A DNA stretch of 64,000 bases from an uncultured Porphyromonas sp. (GCF_938023125.1 NZ_CALHDW010000018.1:334597-398596), one strand, 5' to 3'. Positions 43,982 through 52,292 are shown, counted from the first letter of the stretch. Numbers and translations are program-made. Notes: generated by a model not told the origin, from the sequence alone.

Positions 43982-45097
43982 ATGGAAGTATATCCGCGTT
44001 ATGTAGTTGAGGAGCCGCTCCTTCGGCGCAATTTGAGCCTTATTCGCAAGGTAGCGGATGAGGCCGGAGTAGAAATTATTATCGCTTTTAAGGCCTTCGC
44101 CTTGTGGAGGCTCTTTCCCATCTTTCGGGAATACGGCTTTGGTAGTACCGCCAGTTCTCCCTGGGAAGCTCGTCTAGGGTATGAGGGCTTAGGGCGCAAG
44201 GCGCATGCTTTCTCGCCTGCCTATCGGGCGCAAGATTGGGCGGAATGGACTCGTTGTTGTAGCCATATAACCTTCAATTCCCTCAGTCAGTACCGAGCGT
44301 TCTGTACCCCCTCTTCGGAGGTCTCTTACGGCTTACGTATCAACCCCGGTTACTCTCCTGTGGAGACAGACCTTTATAATCCGGCTCTACCCGGCTCGCG
44401 TTTTGGGCTCTCGCCCGAGGAGTTGGGCTTGCATCTCCCCGAGGGGATAGAGGGGTTGCATGTACATGTTTTGTGCGAGGGGAATAGCTTCCAGCTAGAG
44501 AAACTGCTCTCCATCATAGAGCAACGTTTTGCCTCCCCCCTCTCAGAAGCGCGTTGGCTTAACCTAGGCGGCGGGCACCTTATGACCCACAAAGAGTACA
44601 ACGTACCTCATTTGATTGCGGTGCTCAAGGCCTTCCGTCAGCGTCATCCGCACCTACAACTTATTTTGGAGCCGGGGTCGGCATTTGCTTGGCAGACCGG
44701 TTATTTAGAGAGTCATGTAATAGATATTGTAGAGCACGACGGCATTAAAACGGCAATTCTCGATGTTTCGTTTACTTGCCATATGCCGGATTGCTTGGAG
44801 ATGCCCTACAAACCCGTGATACGAGGTGCGCACCACGACCCCGTGGAGGGGCTACCTACCTATCGACTCGGGGGCAATAGTTGCCTAAGTGGTGACTTCT
44901 TGGGAGACTGGAGTTTCGATAAGCCTTTGGAGGTGGGCGATGCGCTTATCTTTGAGGATATGATCCATTATACTACGGTTAAGACCCATATGTTTAATGG
45001 AGTAGCGCATCCCGACCTCGTGTTACAAAAGGCTAATGGCGAGGAGGTGCTCCTACGTCGCTTCGACTATCAGGACTACAAAGAGCGAATGGATTGA
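43982..45097 (+). CDS. nspC: Carboxynorspermidine/carboxyspermidine decarboxylase
   Basis: PLP enzyme of the alanine-racemase-fold group IV decarboxylases. It decarboxylates carboxyspermidine to spermidine, the final step of the alternative polyamine route. The 371-residue length is standard. Lys37 in IIIAFKAFALW should bind PLP. GSTASSPWEARLG, LRINPGYSPVETDLYNPALPGSRFG and the HVLCEGNSF and LGGGHLMT segments are typical. The N-terminus aligns at Met1, so the start is secure even though the promoter element almost touches it. The pyruvoyl arginine decarboxylase 3.7 kb downstream feeds the same pathway. Confidence 0.94.
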   Translation: MEVYPRYVVEEPLLRRNLSLIRKVADEAGVEIIIAFKAFALWRLFPIFREYGFGSTASSPWEARLGYEGLGRKAHAFSPAYRAQDWAEWTRCCSHITFNSLSQYRAFCTPSSEVSYGLRINPGYSPVETDLYNPALPGSRFGLSPEELGLHLPEGIEGLHVHVLCEGNSFQLEKLLSIIEQRFASPLSEARWLNLGGGHLMTHKEYNVPHLIAVLKAFRQRHPHLQLILEPGSAFAWQTGYLESHVIDIVEHDGIKTAILDVSFTCHMPDCLEMPYKPVIRGAHHDPVEGLPTYRLGGNSCLSGDFLGDWSFDKPLEVGDALIFEDMIHYTTVKTHMFNGVAHPDLVLQKANGEEVLLRRFDYQDYKERMD

Positions 45098-45137
45098 CGC
45101 CGGAGGACAGTTTTAGTAGAGACAAATTTAGATAGAT

Positions 45138-46091
45138 ATGGGATTATTCGGAATCTTTTCTAAGAAGAAAAAAGAGACACTCGATACAGGGCTTGAGAAG
45201 ACCAAAGACTCGGTACTTGGTAAGATATCTCGTGCACTTGCCGGTAAGAGCAAGGTTGATGACGAAGTGCTCGACAACCTCGAAGATGTGCTCATCTCCA
45301 GCGATGTAGGGGTGGATACCACACTCAAGATCATCAAGCGTATAGAGGAGCGAGTGGCTCGTGATAAGTATGTGTCTACTGCCGAACTTAACGGCATCTT
45401 GCGTAGCGAGATAGAGGCTTTGCTCACCGAGAGCGGTACGATCGATGGGGATAGTTTTGTGCTACCGACAGAGAGTAAACCCTATGTAATAATGGTGGTA
45501 GGGGTCAATGGCGTAGGCAAAACTACGACGATCGGCAAGCTCGCGTACCAGTTCAAAGCCGCCGGTCATAAGGTGGTAATTGGCGCTGCCGATACCTTCC
45601 GTGCGGCTGCTATTGACCAATTGAGCGTGTGGGCAGAGCGTGTGGATGTACCCATGATCAAACAGAAAATGGGGGCAGACCCCGCTAGCGTGGCCTATGA
45701 TACGGTGGCTAGCGCCGTAGCACAAGATGCCGACGTCGTGTTGATTGATACAGCCGGTCGTCTTCACAACAAAGTGGGGCTGATGAATGAGCTTACCAAG
45801 ATAAAACGTGTGATGCAGAAGGTAGTACCCGATGCCCCCCAGGAGGTGTTGTTGGTACTCGATGGCTCCACGGGGCAGAATGCTTTTGAGCAAGCACGCC
45901 AGTTTACTGCTGCTACCGAGGTGAATGCTCTTGCCGTAACCAAACTCGATGGCACGGCTAAGGGCGGGGTAGTGATTGGGATTTCCGATCAGTTCAATAT
46001 CCCTGTAAAGTATATTGGCTTAGGGGAAAAAATCGAAGACCTCCAGGTCTTCCGTAAACATGAGTTTGTAGCTTCGCTCTTTGGCGAATGA
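45138..46091 (+). CDS. ftsY: Signal recognition particle receptor FtsY
   Basis: SRP-GTPase that docks ribosome-SRP complexes at the membrane. The 317-residue protein lacks the long acidic A domain and begins with a short basic stretch (MGLFGIFSKKKKE). The N domain covers about residues 20-100. The G domain has GVNGVGKTTTIGKLA (P-loop), DTFRAAAIDQL, DTAGRLHNK and TKLDGTAKGG, and ends in GLGEKIEDLQVF. It overlaps rimO by four bases. Confidence 0.97.
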   Translation: MGLFGIFSKKKKETLDTGLEKTKDSVLGKISRALAGKSKVDDEVLDNLEDVLISSDVGVDTTLKIIKRIEERVARDKYVSTAELNGILRSEIEALLTESGTIDGDSFVLPTESKPYVIMVVGVNGVGKTTTIGKLAYQFKAAGHKVVIGAADTFRAAAIDQLSVWAERVDVPMIKQKMGADPASVAYDTVASAVAQDADVVLIDTAGRLHNKVGLMNELTKIKRVMQKVVPDAPQEVLLVLDGSTGQNAFEQARQFTAATEVNALAVTKLDGTAKGGVVIGISDQFNIPVKYIGLGEKIEDLQVFRKHEFVASLFGE

Positions 46092-47398
46092 GAAGAAACG
46101 AAGTAAACGTAGTCACGCTCGGTTGCTCCAAAAATCTGGTGGATTCGGAGCTCTTGATGCGGCGCTTTGCAGCGGCAGGCTACTCGGTGCGCCATGATCC
46201 CAAGCGCATAACGGGTGAGATTGTCGTGATCAATACCTGCGGTTTTATCGGAGCGGCCCAAGAGGAGTCTATCAATACGATACTCTCTTTTGTGCGTGCC
46301 AAAGAAGAGGGGCGCATTGGCAAATTGATTGTAATGGGTTGCTTGAGTGAGCGATTCCGTGGCGATCTGAAAGCCGAAATTCCCGAGATTGATGCTCTCT
46401 ACGGCAAGTTCGATTGGAAAAATCTAGTGGCCGACCTGGGCCCTTCTTTTGCTCCCGAGACGGATACGGCACGACTCCTTACGACCCCCAAACACTACTC
46501 CTATGTGAAGATCTCAGAGGGGTGCGATAGGGGGTGCTCCTATTGTGCCATTCCTCTTATCACGGGGCGGCAAAAATCGCGTACCATAGAGTCTCTTGTA
46601 GATGAAGTAAAAACGCTTGTAGACGAGGGCTGTAGCGAATTTCAATTGATTGCACAAGATCTTACATCCTACGGGCGGGATCTTGGCGGCAAGGTGCTGT
46701 TGGCTCCCCTTTTGGAGCAACTCTCGGACCTCCCCGGGGTACGTCGCCTTCGTTTGCACTATGCCTATCCAACCCAATTCCCACGAGAAATTCTCCCCAT
46801 CATGAGGGAGCGAGATAATATTTGTAAGTATTTGGATATTGCCTTGCAGCACGCAACGGACAACATGCTTCAAAAGATGCGCCGCAATATCACCCAGCTC
46901 GAGACAGAGTACCTCCTCGATGAGATCCGCCAAGAGGTGCCGGGCATTGCCCTGCGTACCACGCTGATTGTGGGGCATCCCGGGGAGACGGAGCAAGACT
47001 TCCGAGCTCTGTGCGAATTTATAGAGCGTAGGCAATTTGAGCGCATGGGCGCCTTTGCCTATAGTCACGAGGCTGGTACCTATTCTTATAAGCACTACCA
47101 AGACGAGATACCCGAGGAGGTGAAAATGGATCGTCTGGAGCAACTTATGGCACTGCAGGAGCCGATTGCCGAGGCATATAGCCGTAGCTTGGTAGGGACT
47201 ACTCAGGAGGTGCTTATTGATCGCAGGGAGGAGGAGTTTGTCGTGGGGCGTACTCAGTACGATTCTCCCGAGGTGGATCCCGAGGTGCTTATCCCCATAG
47301 AGCAGGCTCATTCTCTCCGTGTTGGGCATTATTACTCCCTACCTATCGTAGGAGTAGATGGCTTTGATTTATTGGCGCAAGCCCCATTGTCCCGATAG
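46088..47398 (+). CDS. rimO: Ribosomal protein uS12 methylthiotransferase RimO
   Basis: Radical-SAM enzyme that methylthiolates an Asp of ribosomal protein uS12. The 436-residue protein has three parts: an N-terminal UPF0004 domain with cluster cysteines (LGCSKNLVDSE, NTCGF, MGCLSER), the radical SAM core with CDRGCSYC (CxxxCxxC), and a C-terminal TRAM domain. The signature SYVKISEGCDRGCSYCAIPL distinguishes RimO/MiaB types, and the overall pattern fits RimO. It overlaps ftsY, and the HU/LysM gene begins after two bases. Confidence 0.95.
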   Translation: MRRNEVNVVTLGCSKNLVDSELLMRRFAAAGYSVRHDPKRITGEIVVINTCGFIGAAQEESINTILSFVRAKEEGRIGKLIVMGCLSERFRGDLKAEIPEIDALYGKFDWKNLVADLGPSFAPETDTARLLTTPKHYSYVKISEGCDRGCSYCAIPLITGRQKSRTIESLVDEVKTLVDEGCSEFQLIAQDLTSYGRDLGGKVLLAPLLEQLSDLPGVRRLRLHYAYPTQFPREILPIMRERDNICKYLDIALQHATDNMLQKMRRNITQLETEYLLDEIRQEVPGIALRTTLIVGHPGETEQDFRALCEFIERRQFERMGAFAYSHEAGTYSYKHYQDEIPEEVKMDRLEQLMALQEPIAEAYSRSLVGTTQEVLIDRREEEFVVGRTQYDSPEVDPEVLIPIEQAHSLRVGHYYSLPIVGVDGFDLLAQAPLSR

Positions 47399-47400
47399 TT

Positions 47401-48717
47401 ATGATAGAGACCCTACAATGGATTAGCCAACTTGCCGAGCGATCGGAGTTGCAATACGAGAGTTGTGAAGAGCTGTGGAGCCTATTGGGGCGCATAGTTT
47501 CGGATCGGCTTGCATCCGCCATTCCCGTTTCTGTGGCGGGGGTGGTGGCATGGAGTGTGCGTAAAGACCTAGAGTATGTGGCTCTCTTGCCCTCGGGGGT
47601 GCGCCTGCTGGTTCCCCCTCGATTGCACCTTGAGACAGGCTTGGCAACAAGTGCGGCTCCCGATGATCTTGAGGCGATCTTGCAAGAGTCTTCCCCTCTA
47701 TCCCCCAAGAGCGTACATGCTTTTTATCAAGCCCTCACCGAGCAGATGTTGCACCATTTGCACAGTGGCAATGCTTTCCTTTGGGAAGGAATTGGGCTGT
47801 TTGAAGGGGTGGCTCAAGAGGAGTTGGCGTTTACATTTACGCCCTCTGAGCGACTTCTCCAGAGCATCAATAAGCCTTTTGAAGCTTTTTCGCCCATTGC
47901 CTTGCCTCAAGACAAGGCTTTAGACGATCTGCCCCAGCGTGCGATTGAAGAGGAAGAGGAGCTCACAAAGATTCCGGTCTACTCTGTGCGTCAAGTCTTT
48001 CCGGTCGAAGAACCTGTGGAGGAGACGCTACATCCTAGTCTTTTAGAGGATGAGTCGACCGGAGAAGAGGAGGGGAGAGAGGCGCCGCTACTCCCTATAG
48101 AAGACCTTTTGCCTCAGCAAGAAGAGGAGGAGGCCTTGCCCCCGCTGCCTACCTTTCCCCCCGAGCTGCCCTCTCTCCCGGAAGAGGAGTTTATGGAGCC
48201 TTCGTCTAAGGAAGAAGAGGGGGCGTGCTGCGCATCCGAGGATCCCATACCCCCTATTCCTACTCGTTCCCACTCGCAACGTAAAGTGTGGCTTTGGATC
48301 GCTCTCCCCGTATTGTGTTCACTCCTTGTGGGAGGCTACTTTGCCGGGACCCAACTTCTCTCCCGCCCCTTGAGAAAACCCGCTCGCGAAAAAACGGTTC
48401 CCGCCCCTCATCGAGAAGCTGTTGCACCTCAGGATTCTGTCGTTGTAGCCCCTGCCCCCGAAGTGGTTGAGGAGGTCTATATCACGATTAAAAAGGGGGA
48501 TCGTCTTGCCGATTATGCCCGAGAGCATTACGGAAATAAAAAGTTTTGGATTTATATCTACCTTGCCAACAAAGATAAAATCTCCAACCCCGACAATGTG
48601 CCCATTGGTACAACCCTGAGAGTGCCCCGACCCGAGGAGTATGACATAGATGCTCAAAGCCCCGAAGCCCTGGCACGTGCCGATAGTCTTGTCACGGCAG
48701 TACGTAATCAACTCTAA
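47401..48717 (+). CDS. Membrane protein with N-terminal HU-like domains and C-terminal LysM domain
   Basis: A 438-residue protein with an unusual order of domains. Residues about 1-75 and 100-170 resemble the two HU-like (HU-CCDC81 type) modules of Bacteroidota; the second has FYQALTEQMLHHLHSGNAFLWEGIGLF and FTPSERLLQSINKPF. Residues about 180-290 are very rich in Glu and Pro, probably disordered. A transmembrane helix follows (about 297-318). The last part carries a LysM domain (about 360-410, IKKGDRLADYAREHYGN to GTTLRVP). The topology suggests a cytoplasmic HU half and a periplasmic peptidoglycan-binding half, perhaps tethering nucleoid and wall. That is inference. It is two bases after rimO. 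Confidence 0.78.
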   Translation: MIETLQWISQLAERSELQYESCEELWSLLGRIVSDRLASAIPVSVAGVVAWSVRKDLEYVALLPSGVRLLVPPRLHLETGLATSAAPDDLEAILQESSPLSPKSVHAFYQALTEQMLHHLHSGNAFLWEGIGLFEGVAQEELAFTFTPSERLLQSINKPFEAFSPIALPQDKALDDLPQRAIEEEEELTKIPVYSVRQVFPVEEPVEETLHPSLLEDESTGEEEGREAPLLPIEDLLPQQEEEEALPPLPTFPPELPSLPEEEFMEPSSKEEEGACCASEDPIPPIPTRSHSQRKVWLWIALPVLCSLLVGGYFAGTQLLSRPLRKPAREKTVPAPHREAVAPQDSVVVAPAPEVVEEVYITIKKGDRLADYAREHYGNKKFWIYIYLANKDKISNPDNVPIGTTLRVPRPEEYDIDAQSPEALARADSLVTAVRNQL

Positions 48718-48734
48718 TAGCCTAGAAAAAGTTG

Positions 48735-48742
48735 TACATTTG
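48735..48742 (+). promoter_or_regulatory. -7 element for the arginine decarboxylase gene
   Basis: TACATTTG (TAnnTTTG) is 65 bases before the ATG at 48808. The predicted start of transcription falls within the tandem repeat that follows. Confidence 0.55.
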
Positions 48743-48743
48743 T

Positions 48744-48790
48744 ACCCAGAAAGATTGTAAGTAACCCAGAAAGATTGTAAGTAACCCAGA
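48744..48790 (+). repeat. 20-bp tandem repeat in the leader of the arginine decarboxylase gene
   Basis: Two perfect units of ACCCAGAAAGATTGTAAGTA (48744-48763 and 48764-48783) are followed by a seven-base partial unit. They lie between the -7 element and the start codon. Confidence 0.9.
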
Positions 48791-48807
48791 GAAGAAGAGA
48801 AAGAAGA

Positions 48808-49356
48808 ATGAGCAATATCTTTGGAAATATCATCCCCAACACCTTTTTTGTGACCAAGGGGAGCGGAGAGAGTGATCTCGAACTCCATGCCGGTAGCTAC
48901 CACATGGCCCTTTACGATGCCGGTATCTCCGACTATAATATCATGACGTATTCGTCCGTGCTACCTGCAACGGCTCGCCTTGCTACCATGGACGAAGTGG
49001 ATATGCCCCCCTTTGGCTCAGAAATGAAGACGATCATGTCCGTTTCGCATGGCTATCAAGATGAGTTTGTATCGGCAGGAATTGTCTATGCTTGGATGTA
49101 CAAAGACGAAAACTTTGATGAGAAAGTGGGCGGTCTTGTGTGCGAAGTGAACGGACGCTACCGCATCGAGGAACTCGAGTCTCGTCTGATCCGCGTGATT
49201 AACGACCTGCATCAGAAAACCTACAGCCAGTATTATCTCGGCGAACTTACTTTTCTTACAGAGGGTATCACCATTACCAAACGGTATGGAACGGCTCTTG
49301 CCTCTCTCTGTTTTGTAGACTTTGTTCAACCTTCATCTCCTATGCTAGAGAGCTAA
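48808..49356 (+). CDS. Pyruvoyl-dependent arginine decarboxylase
   Basis: Decarboxylates arginine to agmatine using a pyruvoyl group made by self-cleavage. The 182-residue proenzyme fits the PvlArgDC family: TFFVTKGSGESDLELHAGSYH, then a MTYSSVLPATA cleavage region with the Ser49-Ser50 pair. Cleavage should yield a beta chain of about 49 residues and an alpha chain with an N-terminal pyruvoyl from Ser50. Agmatine would supply putrescine for the carboxyspermidine route ending in NspC; the intermediate enzymes are not in this window. The leader contains a tandem repeat, and an LRR surface gene follows after 25 bases. Confidence 0.9.
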   Translation: MSNIFGNIIPNTFFVTKGSGESDLELHAGSYHMALYDAGISDYNIMTYSSVLPATARLATMDEVDMPPFGSEMKTIMSVSHGYQDEFVSAGIVYAWMYKDENFDEKVGGLVCEVNGRYRIEELESRLIRVINDLHQKTYSQYYLGELTFLTEGITITKRYGTALASLCFVDFVQPSSPMLES

Positions 49357-49381
49357 TGAGGCCTTAACCCACAAACAAACA

Positions 49382-50980
49382 ATGAACAAATGCTACGCTG
49401 GGGTAGTGCGCTTTGCCTTGCTTTGCGTACTACCCTTTGTCTTTTTATTCTCCCTCTGGGGACAGTCCGCGGCCTTGCGAACTACGGATCGAATCGTTGT
49501 AACGCTAGCCCCTCAACCCCTAGAGGGGCCACAAAAAGTCTACTTTTCCATCTCCGAGGGAGACCAAGTCTCTCTTGAGTCGCCCACCTCGGGTAGGCTC
49601 ACACTAGGCAAGAAGGTGAATCGTAAACAATCCGTTTCGCTAGACTTGCCCTCGGGGGTTACCTCCTTTTCTCTGGTGGGCTCTCTTCGAGAGTTCTTCA
49701 TTCCGTATAGAGCGAAGGGCGAGAATACCCCTAAGGTGGCGGCTCTCGATCTAAAGGGGGCGCCCCATCTTCTTACGCTCAACTGTGCGGGCAATGACCT
49801 TACCTCCCTCGACCTTTCTAAGAACACGAGTCTTGCGTATCTCTTCTGCGACGCCAATCCCATTGCCGAATTGGACCTCTCAGGGCTACCCGATCTTACC
49901 TCACTCTCGGTCTCCGATCTGAGGCTGAAGAGATTGGATCTCTCGGCAAACCCTAAAATTGCAGCCCTAGGGATTGGGGGTAATCCTTTTGATCAAGACT
50001 TCGATATCTACGCTTATAGCTCCCTACCCTTGCTCCAGCTTGCATGCGATCGCCTGGGGTTAGAGGAGTTTGATTGCCGTAAATTCCCCGCCTTGGAGAT
50101 GCTCTATATTCATGGGAATAAGCTGAAGTCCATGGGCGATCTTCGTCCCCTTCGCTCGTTACTACACCTCTCCATTGGAGATAATCCGCTTTGCGATTTT
50201 GACGAGAGTAGGCTGCCGCATGGGCGATTGCGCTCGCTTTATTGCTTTGGACTAGGCATTTCTTCTCTTGATTTGAGCGACTTTACCTATATCAATAGGG
50301 TCGACTGTAGCAACAACCAATTGACCCATCTTAGTGTTAATCGTTGCGAAAACCTGGAGGTTTTGCGCTGTGGACGCAATGCACTAACGGAGCTTGATCT
50401 GACGTCCCTTTGGCTCAAAGAATTGCAATGCGACCGCAACCAGCTATCCGCTATCCTCTTGAGTGATAGAGCGAATATGCAAAAGCTCTCTTGCTATGGC
50501 AATAGATTGTCTTTGGAGCGCATGGAGCAACTTGTTGAGCGTTTGGTTAAGAGTAGCCCTGAGCAGTCTCCGAGAGTTTTTACTCCTTTTACTACTCGGG
50601 CAGAGGTGCCAGAGTCTAATGTCTGTCCTAAAGGCCTCGTTGACAGGGTGCGTACTGCCGGATGGGAAGTGCGTGTCGTAACCGGTGTAGATGCCGAAGG
50701 ACGGGAGGTGACGGAAGATTTTGAGGGCTCGCCTATGGCTCTAGAGCCTACACCACAACAATCTGTTTTTCTCTACCCGAATCCCGCCGGAGAGTTTCTT
50801 TTGGTAGAAAATCTATCTCCAAATACTTGGCTATACCTCTATAATGCATCGGGAGAGTGTGTACAAAAAGAGTTGACGGGAGCATCGGGGAGCCTAAAGT
50901 TGCCCCTATCTCACCTCCCTGTTGGGAGCTATTTTTTACGCGCTGATGAGGGTGTATTCCCTTTTATTATAGAGAGATAG
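49382..50980 (+). CDS. Secreted InlJ-like LRR protein with T9SS type A sorting domain
   Basis: A 532-residue exported protein with a signal peptide to about residue 29 (LFSLWGQSA). Residues about 115-390 are leucine-rich repeats of about 21 residues with LxLNCAGNDLTSLDLSKNTSL-type units, as in internalin J. The C-terminus from about residue 455 is a clear type A sorting domain (VFLYPNPAGEFLLVEN, LYLYNASGECVQ, LPVGSYFLRADEG). It is therefore predicted to be exported by T9SS and attached to the surface. It starts 25 bases after the arginine decarboxylase gene and may be cotranscribed with it, which is functionally unexpected. Confidence 0.88.
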   Translation: MNKCYAGVVRFALLCVLPFVFLFSLWGQSAALRTTDRIVVTLAPQPLEGPQKVYFSISEGDQVSLESPTSGRLTLGKKVNRKQSVSLDLPSGVTSFSLVGSLREFFIPYRAKGENTPKVAALDLKGAPHLLTLNCAGNDLTSLDLSKNTSLAYLFCDANPIAELDLSGLPDLTSLSVSDLRLKRLDLSANPKIAALGIGGNPFDQDFDIYAYSSLPLLQLACDRLGLEEFDCRKFPALEMLYIHGNKLKSMGDLRPLRSLLHLSIGDNPLCDFDESRLPHGRLRSLYCFGLGISSLDLSDFTYINRVDCSNNQLTHLSVNRCENLEVLRCGRNALTELDLTSLWLKELQCDRNQLSAILLSDRANMQKLSCYGNRLSLERMEQLVERLVKSSPEQSPRVFTPFTTRAEVPESNVCPKGLVDRVRTAGWEVRVVTGVDAEGREVTEDFEGSPMALEPTPQQSVFLYPNPAGEFLLVENLSPNTWLYLYNASGECVQKELTGASGSLKLPLSHLPVGSYFLRADEGVFPFIIER

Positions 50981-51082
50981 GGGAGGAATCGACCTTGCTT
51001 TCGGAGGGACTTTTGAGAATCCCTTTACAGGTCTATTGCTTTGTCTCTTAGGAGATTTAGGGCATTCTACTTCCAACTTTAC

Positions 51083-51117
51083 ATAAAAAAGAACCCTGCT
51101 TCCCAGCGGGGTTCTTT
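51083..51117 (-). terminator. Intrinsic terminator of the candidate minus-strand small RNA
   Basis: The stem AAAGAACCCCGC / GCAGGGTTCTTT (minus-strand reading, one G-U pair) has a six-base loop and a following U-run from the A-run at 51085-51090. On the plus strand it could also end the LRR gene transcript, but the T-run there is short. Confidence 0.7.
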
Positions 51118-51160
51118 CGTCTTGTTAAACCTAAATCCAATACTATTATGAATAAACCAC
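51083..51160 (-). ncRNA. Candidate small RNA, about 78 nt
   Basis: On the minus strand a TACATTTG promoter element (51172-51165) is followed, after a predicted start near 51160, by about 40 bases (GTTTATTCATAATAGTATTG and on) and then a strong hairpin with a U-run. No open frame of useful length lies between. Promoter, short body and terminator form a compact independent unit. I do not recognise the family, so its identity and conservation are unknown. Confidence 0.5.
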
Positions 51161-51164
51161 GGTG

Positions 51165-51172
51165 CAAATGTA
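51165..51172 (-). promoter_or_regulatory. -7 element of the candidate small RNA
   Basis: The minus strand reads TACATTTG (TAnnTTTG), with no protein gene starting downstream within the next 80 bases. Confidence 0.5.
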
Positions 51173-51570
51173 CGATAAAATTTGACATGTGCAAGCGTTT
51201 GGTAAGAAAAATATCTAGATTCCTTTCTTTTTGACTTTGACCTATCCGCTTTGAGGGCGAAAGTAGACGTTGTGTTCGTAGGAAGCTAAGCGTAGAAAAG
51301 GAGATGGATTTGAAGAAAATTTTCCTTGCCCTTCTATAGGATTAGCCTTGCCTATTCGGGTGTATTTCGGGAGAGTTGCTGGGGGCTTAGCCTAGGAGAA
51401 ATACATCATCCCATTGTGCCGTGTTTCCCCTATTTCCCTACTTCGTGGATTTGTAATTTTTGCCAGTTCAATTTTTAATTCTAACTTTAGCTCGTCGCGC
51501 TCAGACCAGGGAGATATTCATCCGGAGAAGCTACCCATTCGAGGGCGTTCGCTTGATTGTTATTAGAAAT
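51173..51570. other. Intergenic region without a recognised gene
   Basis: About 400 bases between the small RNA promoter and the promoter of the barrel protein. No plausible coding frame or other structure was identified. Confidence 0.4.
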
Positions 51571-51578
51571 TAGTTTTG
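51571..51578 (+). promoter_or_regulatory. -7 element for the outer membrane barrel candidate
   Basis: TAGTTTTG fits TAnnTTTG, 36 bases before the ATG at 51615. A TTG at 51553-51555 is 15 bases upstream of it. Confidence 0.5.
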
Positions 51579-51614
51579 TTGTTTGGCCTATAACGGCCTA
51601 GGCTTTAGTGAGAA

Positions 51615-52292
51615 ATGAAGATGAAAAGTAGAACTTTTTGTATTGCGTTTGCATGGGCGTTTTTGCTGAATACTACTAGCCTTTTTGCTCAAGACGCAGC
51701 AGGGGCGAAGGAAAAATACCAGCGTGGCGGTCTCTCAAAATGGCTTACCTCTGTAGTGGATGTCTCCTATGAACGGGGAATTTTATATTCGGATTATCGC
51801 CTTGGGCATACTGCGGCATTGCATACTCAACTGGATGGATTTCGAGTGCAGTATTCGCTTTTTCTTCACTTTGCAAAAGAGGGAGGAGACTGGTTGGGCT
51901 TGTATGTTGCCCTCTCGGAATATGCCCGTAGAGCAGAAAATGACCCCTCAAGCCTCTCGGCTCTCTCGGGTTTTTATGGAGGATTGACCACAAAGCTTTA
52001 TTTGCACAATAGGGGGAAGAAGGTGCGTGTCTCTTGGGTTCAGAATGTAGGAGCAGTTCTTACAAATTTTTCCTTTGGTGTGGGATCGGCCACTCCCTTT
52101 ACGAATAGTAAATGGGGCGTTGGGTTACAGGAAGCCATCAAATACGATTATCTTTTCCCTTCGGGATTCGCTTTTGGAGTGAAGGGGTATATTGACTATA
52201 GCCACCTGTTTCGCAATTCCTCCTTCTCCGGTTTTACTGTCAATCCACAGCATGTAACCTCATTAGGTATTGCTGCTTCTTTTTCTTTCTAG
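51615..52292 (+). CDS. Exported protein, probable outer-membrane beta-barrel; function unknown
   Basis: A 225-residue protein with a signal peptide (MKMKSRTFCIAFAWAFLLNTTSLFAQ). The mature part alternates polar and aromatic/hydrophobic residues in stretches such as FRVQYSLFLHFAKEGG, FYGGLTTKLYLHN, VRVSWVQNVGAVLT and FAFGVKGYIDYSHLF. It ends in LGIAASFSF, with the terminal Phe expected for BAM substrates. An eight-stranded barrel would fit its length. No specific family was recognised. It is flanked by non-coding DNA on both sides, with its own promoter motif. Confidence 0.7.
   Translation: MKMKSRTFCIAFAWAFLLNTTSLFAQDAAGAKEKYQRGGLSKWLTSVVDVSYERGILYSDYRLGHTAALHTQLDGFRVQYSLFLHFAKEGGDWLGLYVALSEYARRAENDPSSLSALSGFYGGLTTKLYLHNRGKKVRVSWVQNVGAVLTNFSFGVGSATPFTNSKWGVGLQEAIKYDYLFPSGFAFGVKGYIDYSHLFRNSSFSGFTVNPQHVTSLGIAASFSF

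Noticed and set aside
46514..47329. 271-codon open frame antisense to rimO
   Set aside because: A shadow of the conserved rimO frame; its composition follows from the codon bias of the sense strand.
48744..48790. Possible CRISPR or phage attachment repeat
   Set aside because: The copies are directly adjacent without spacers and number only two and a third, so this is a simple tandem repeat.
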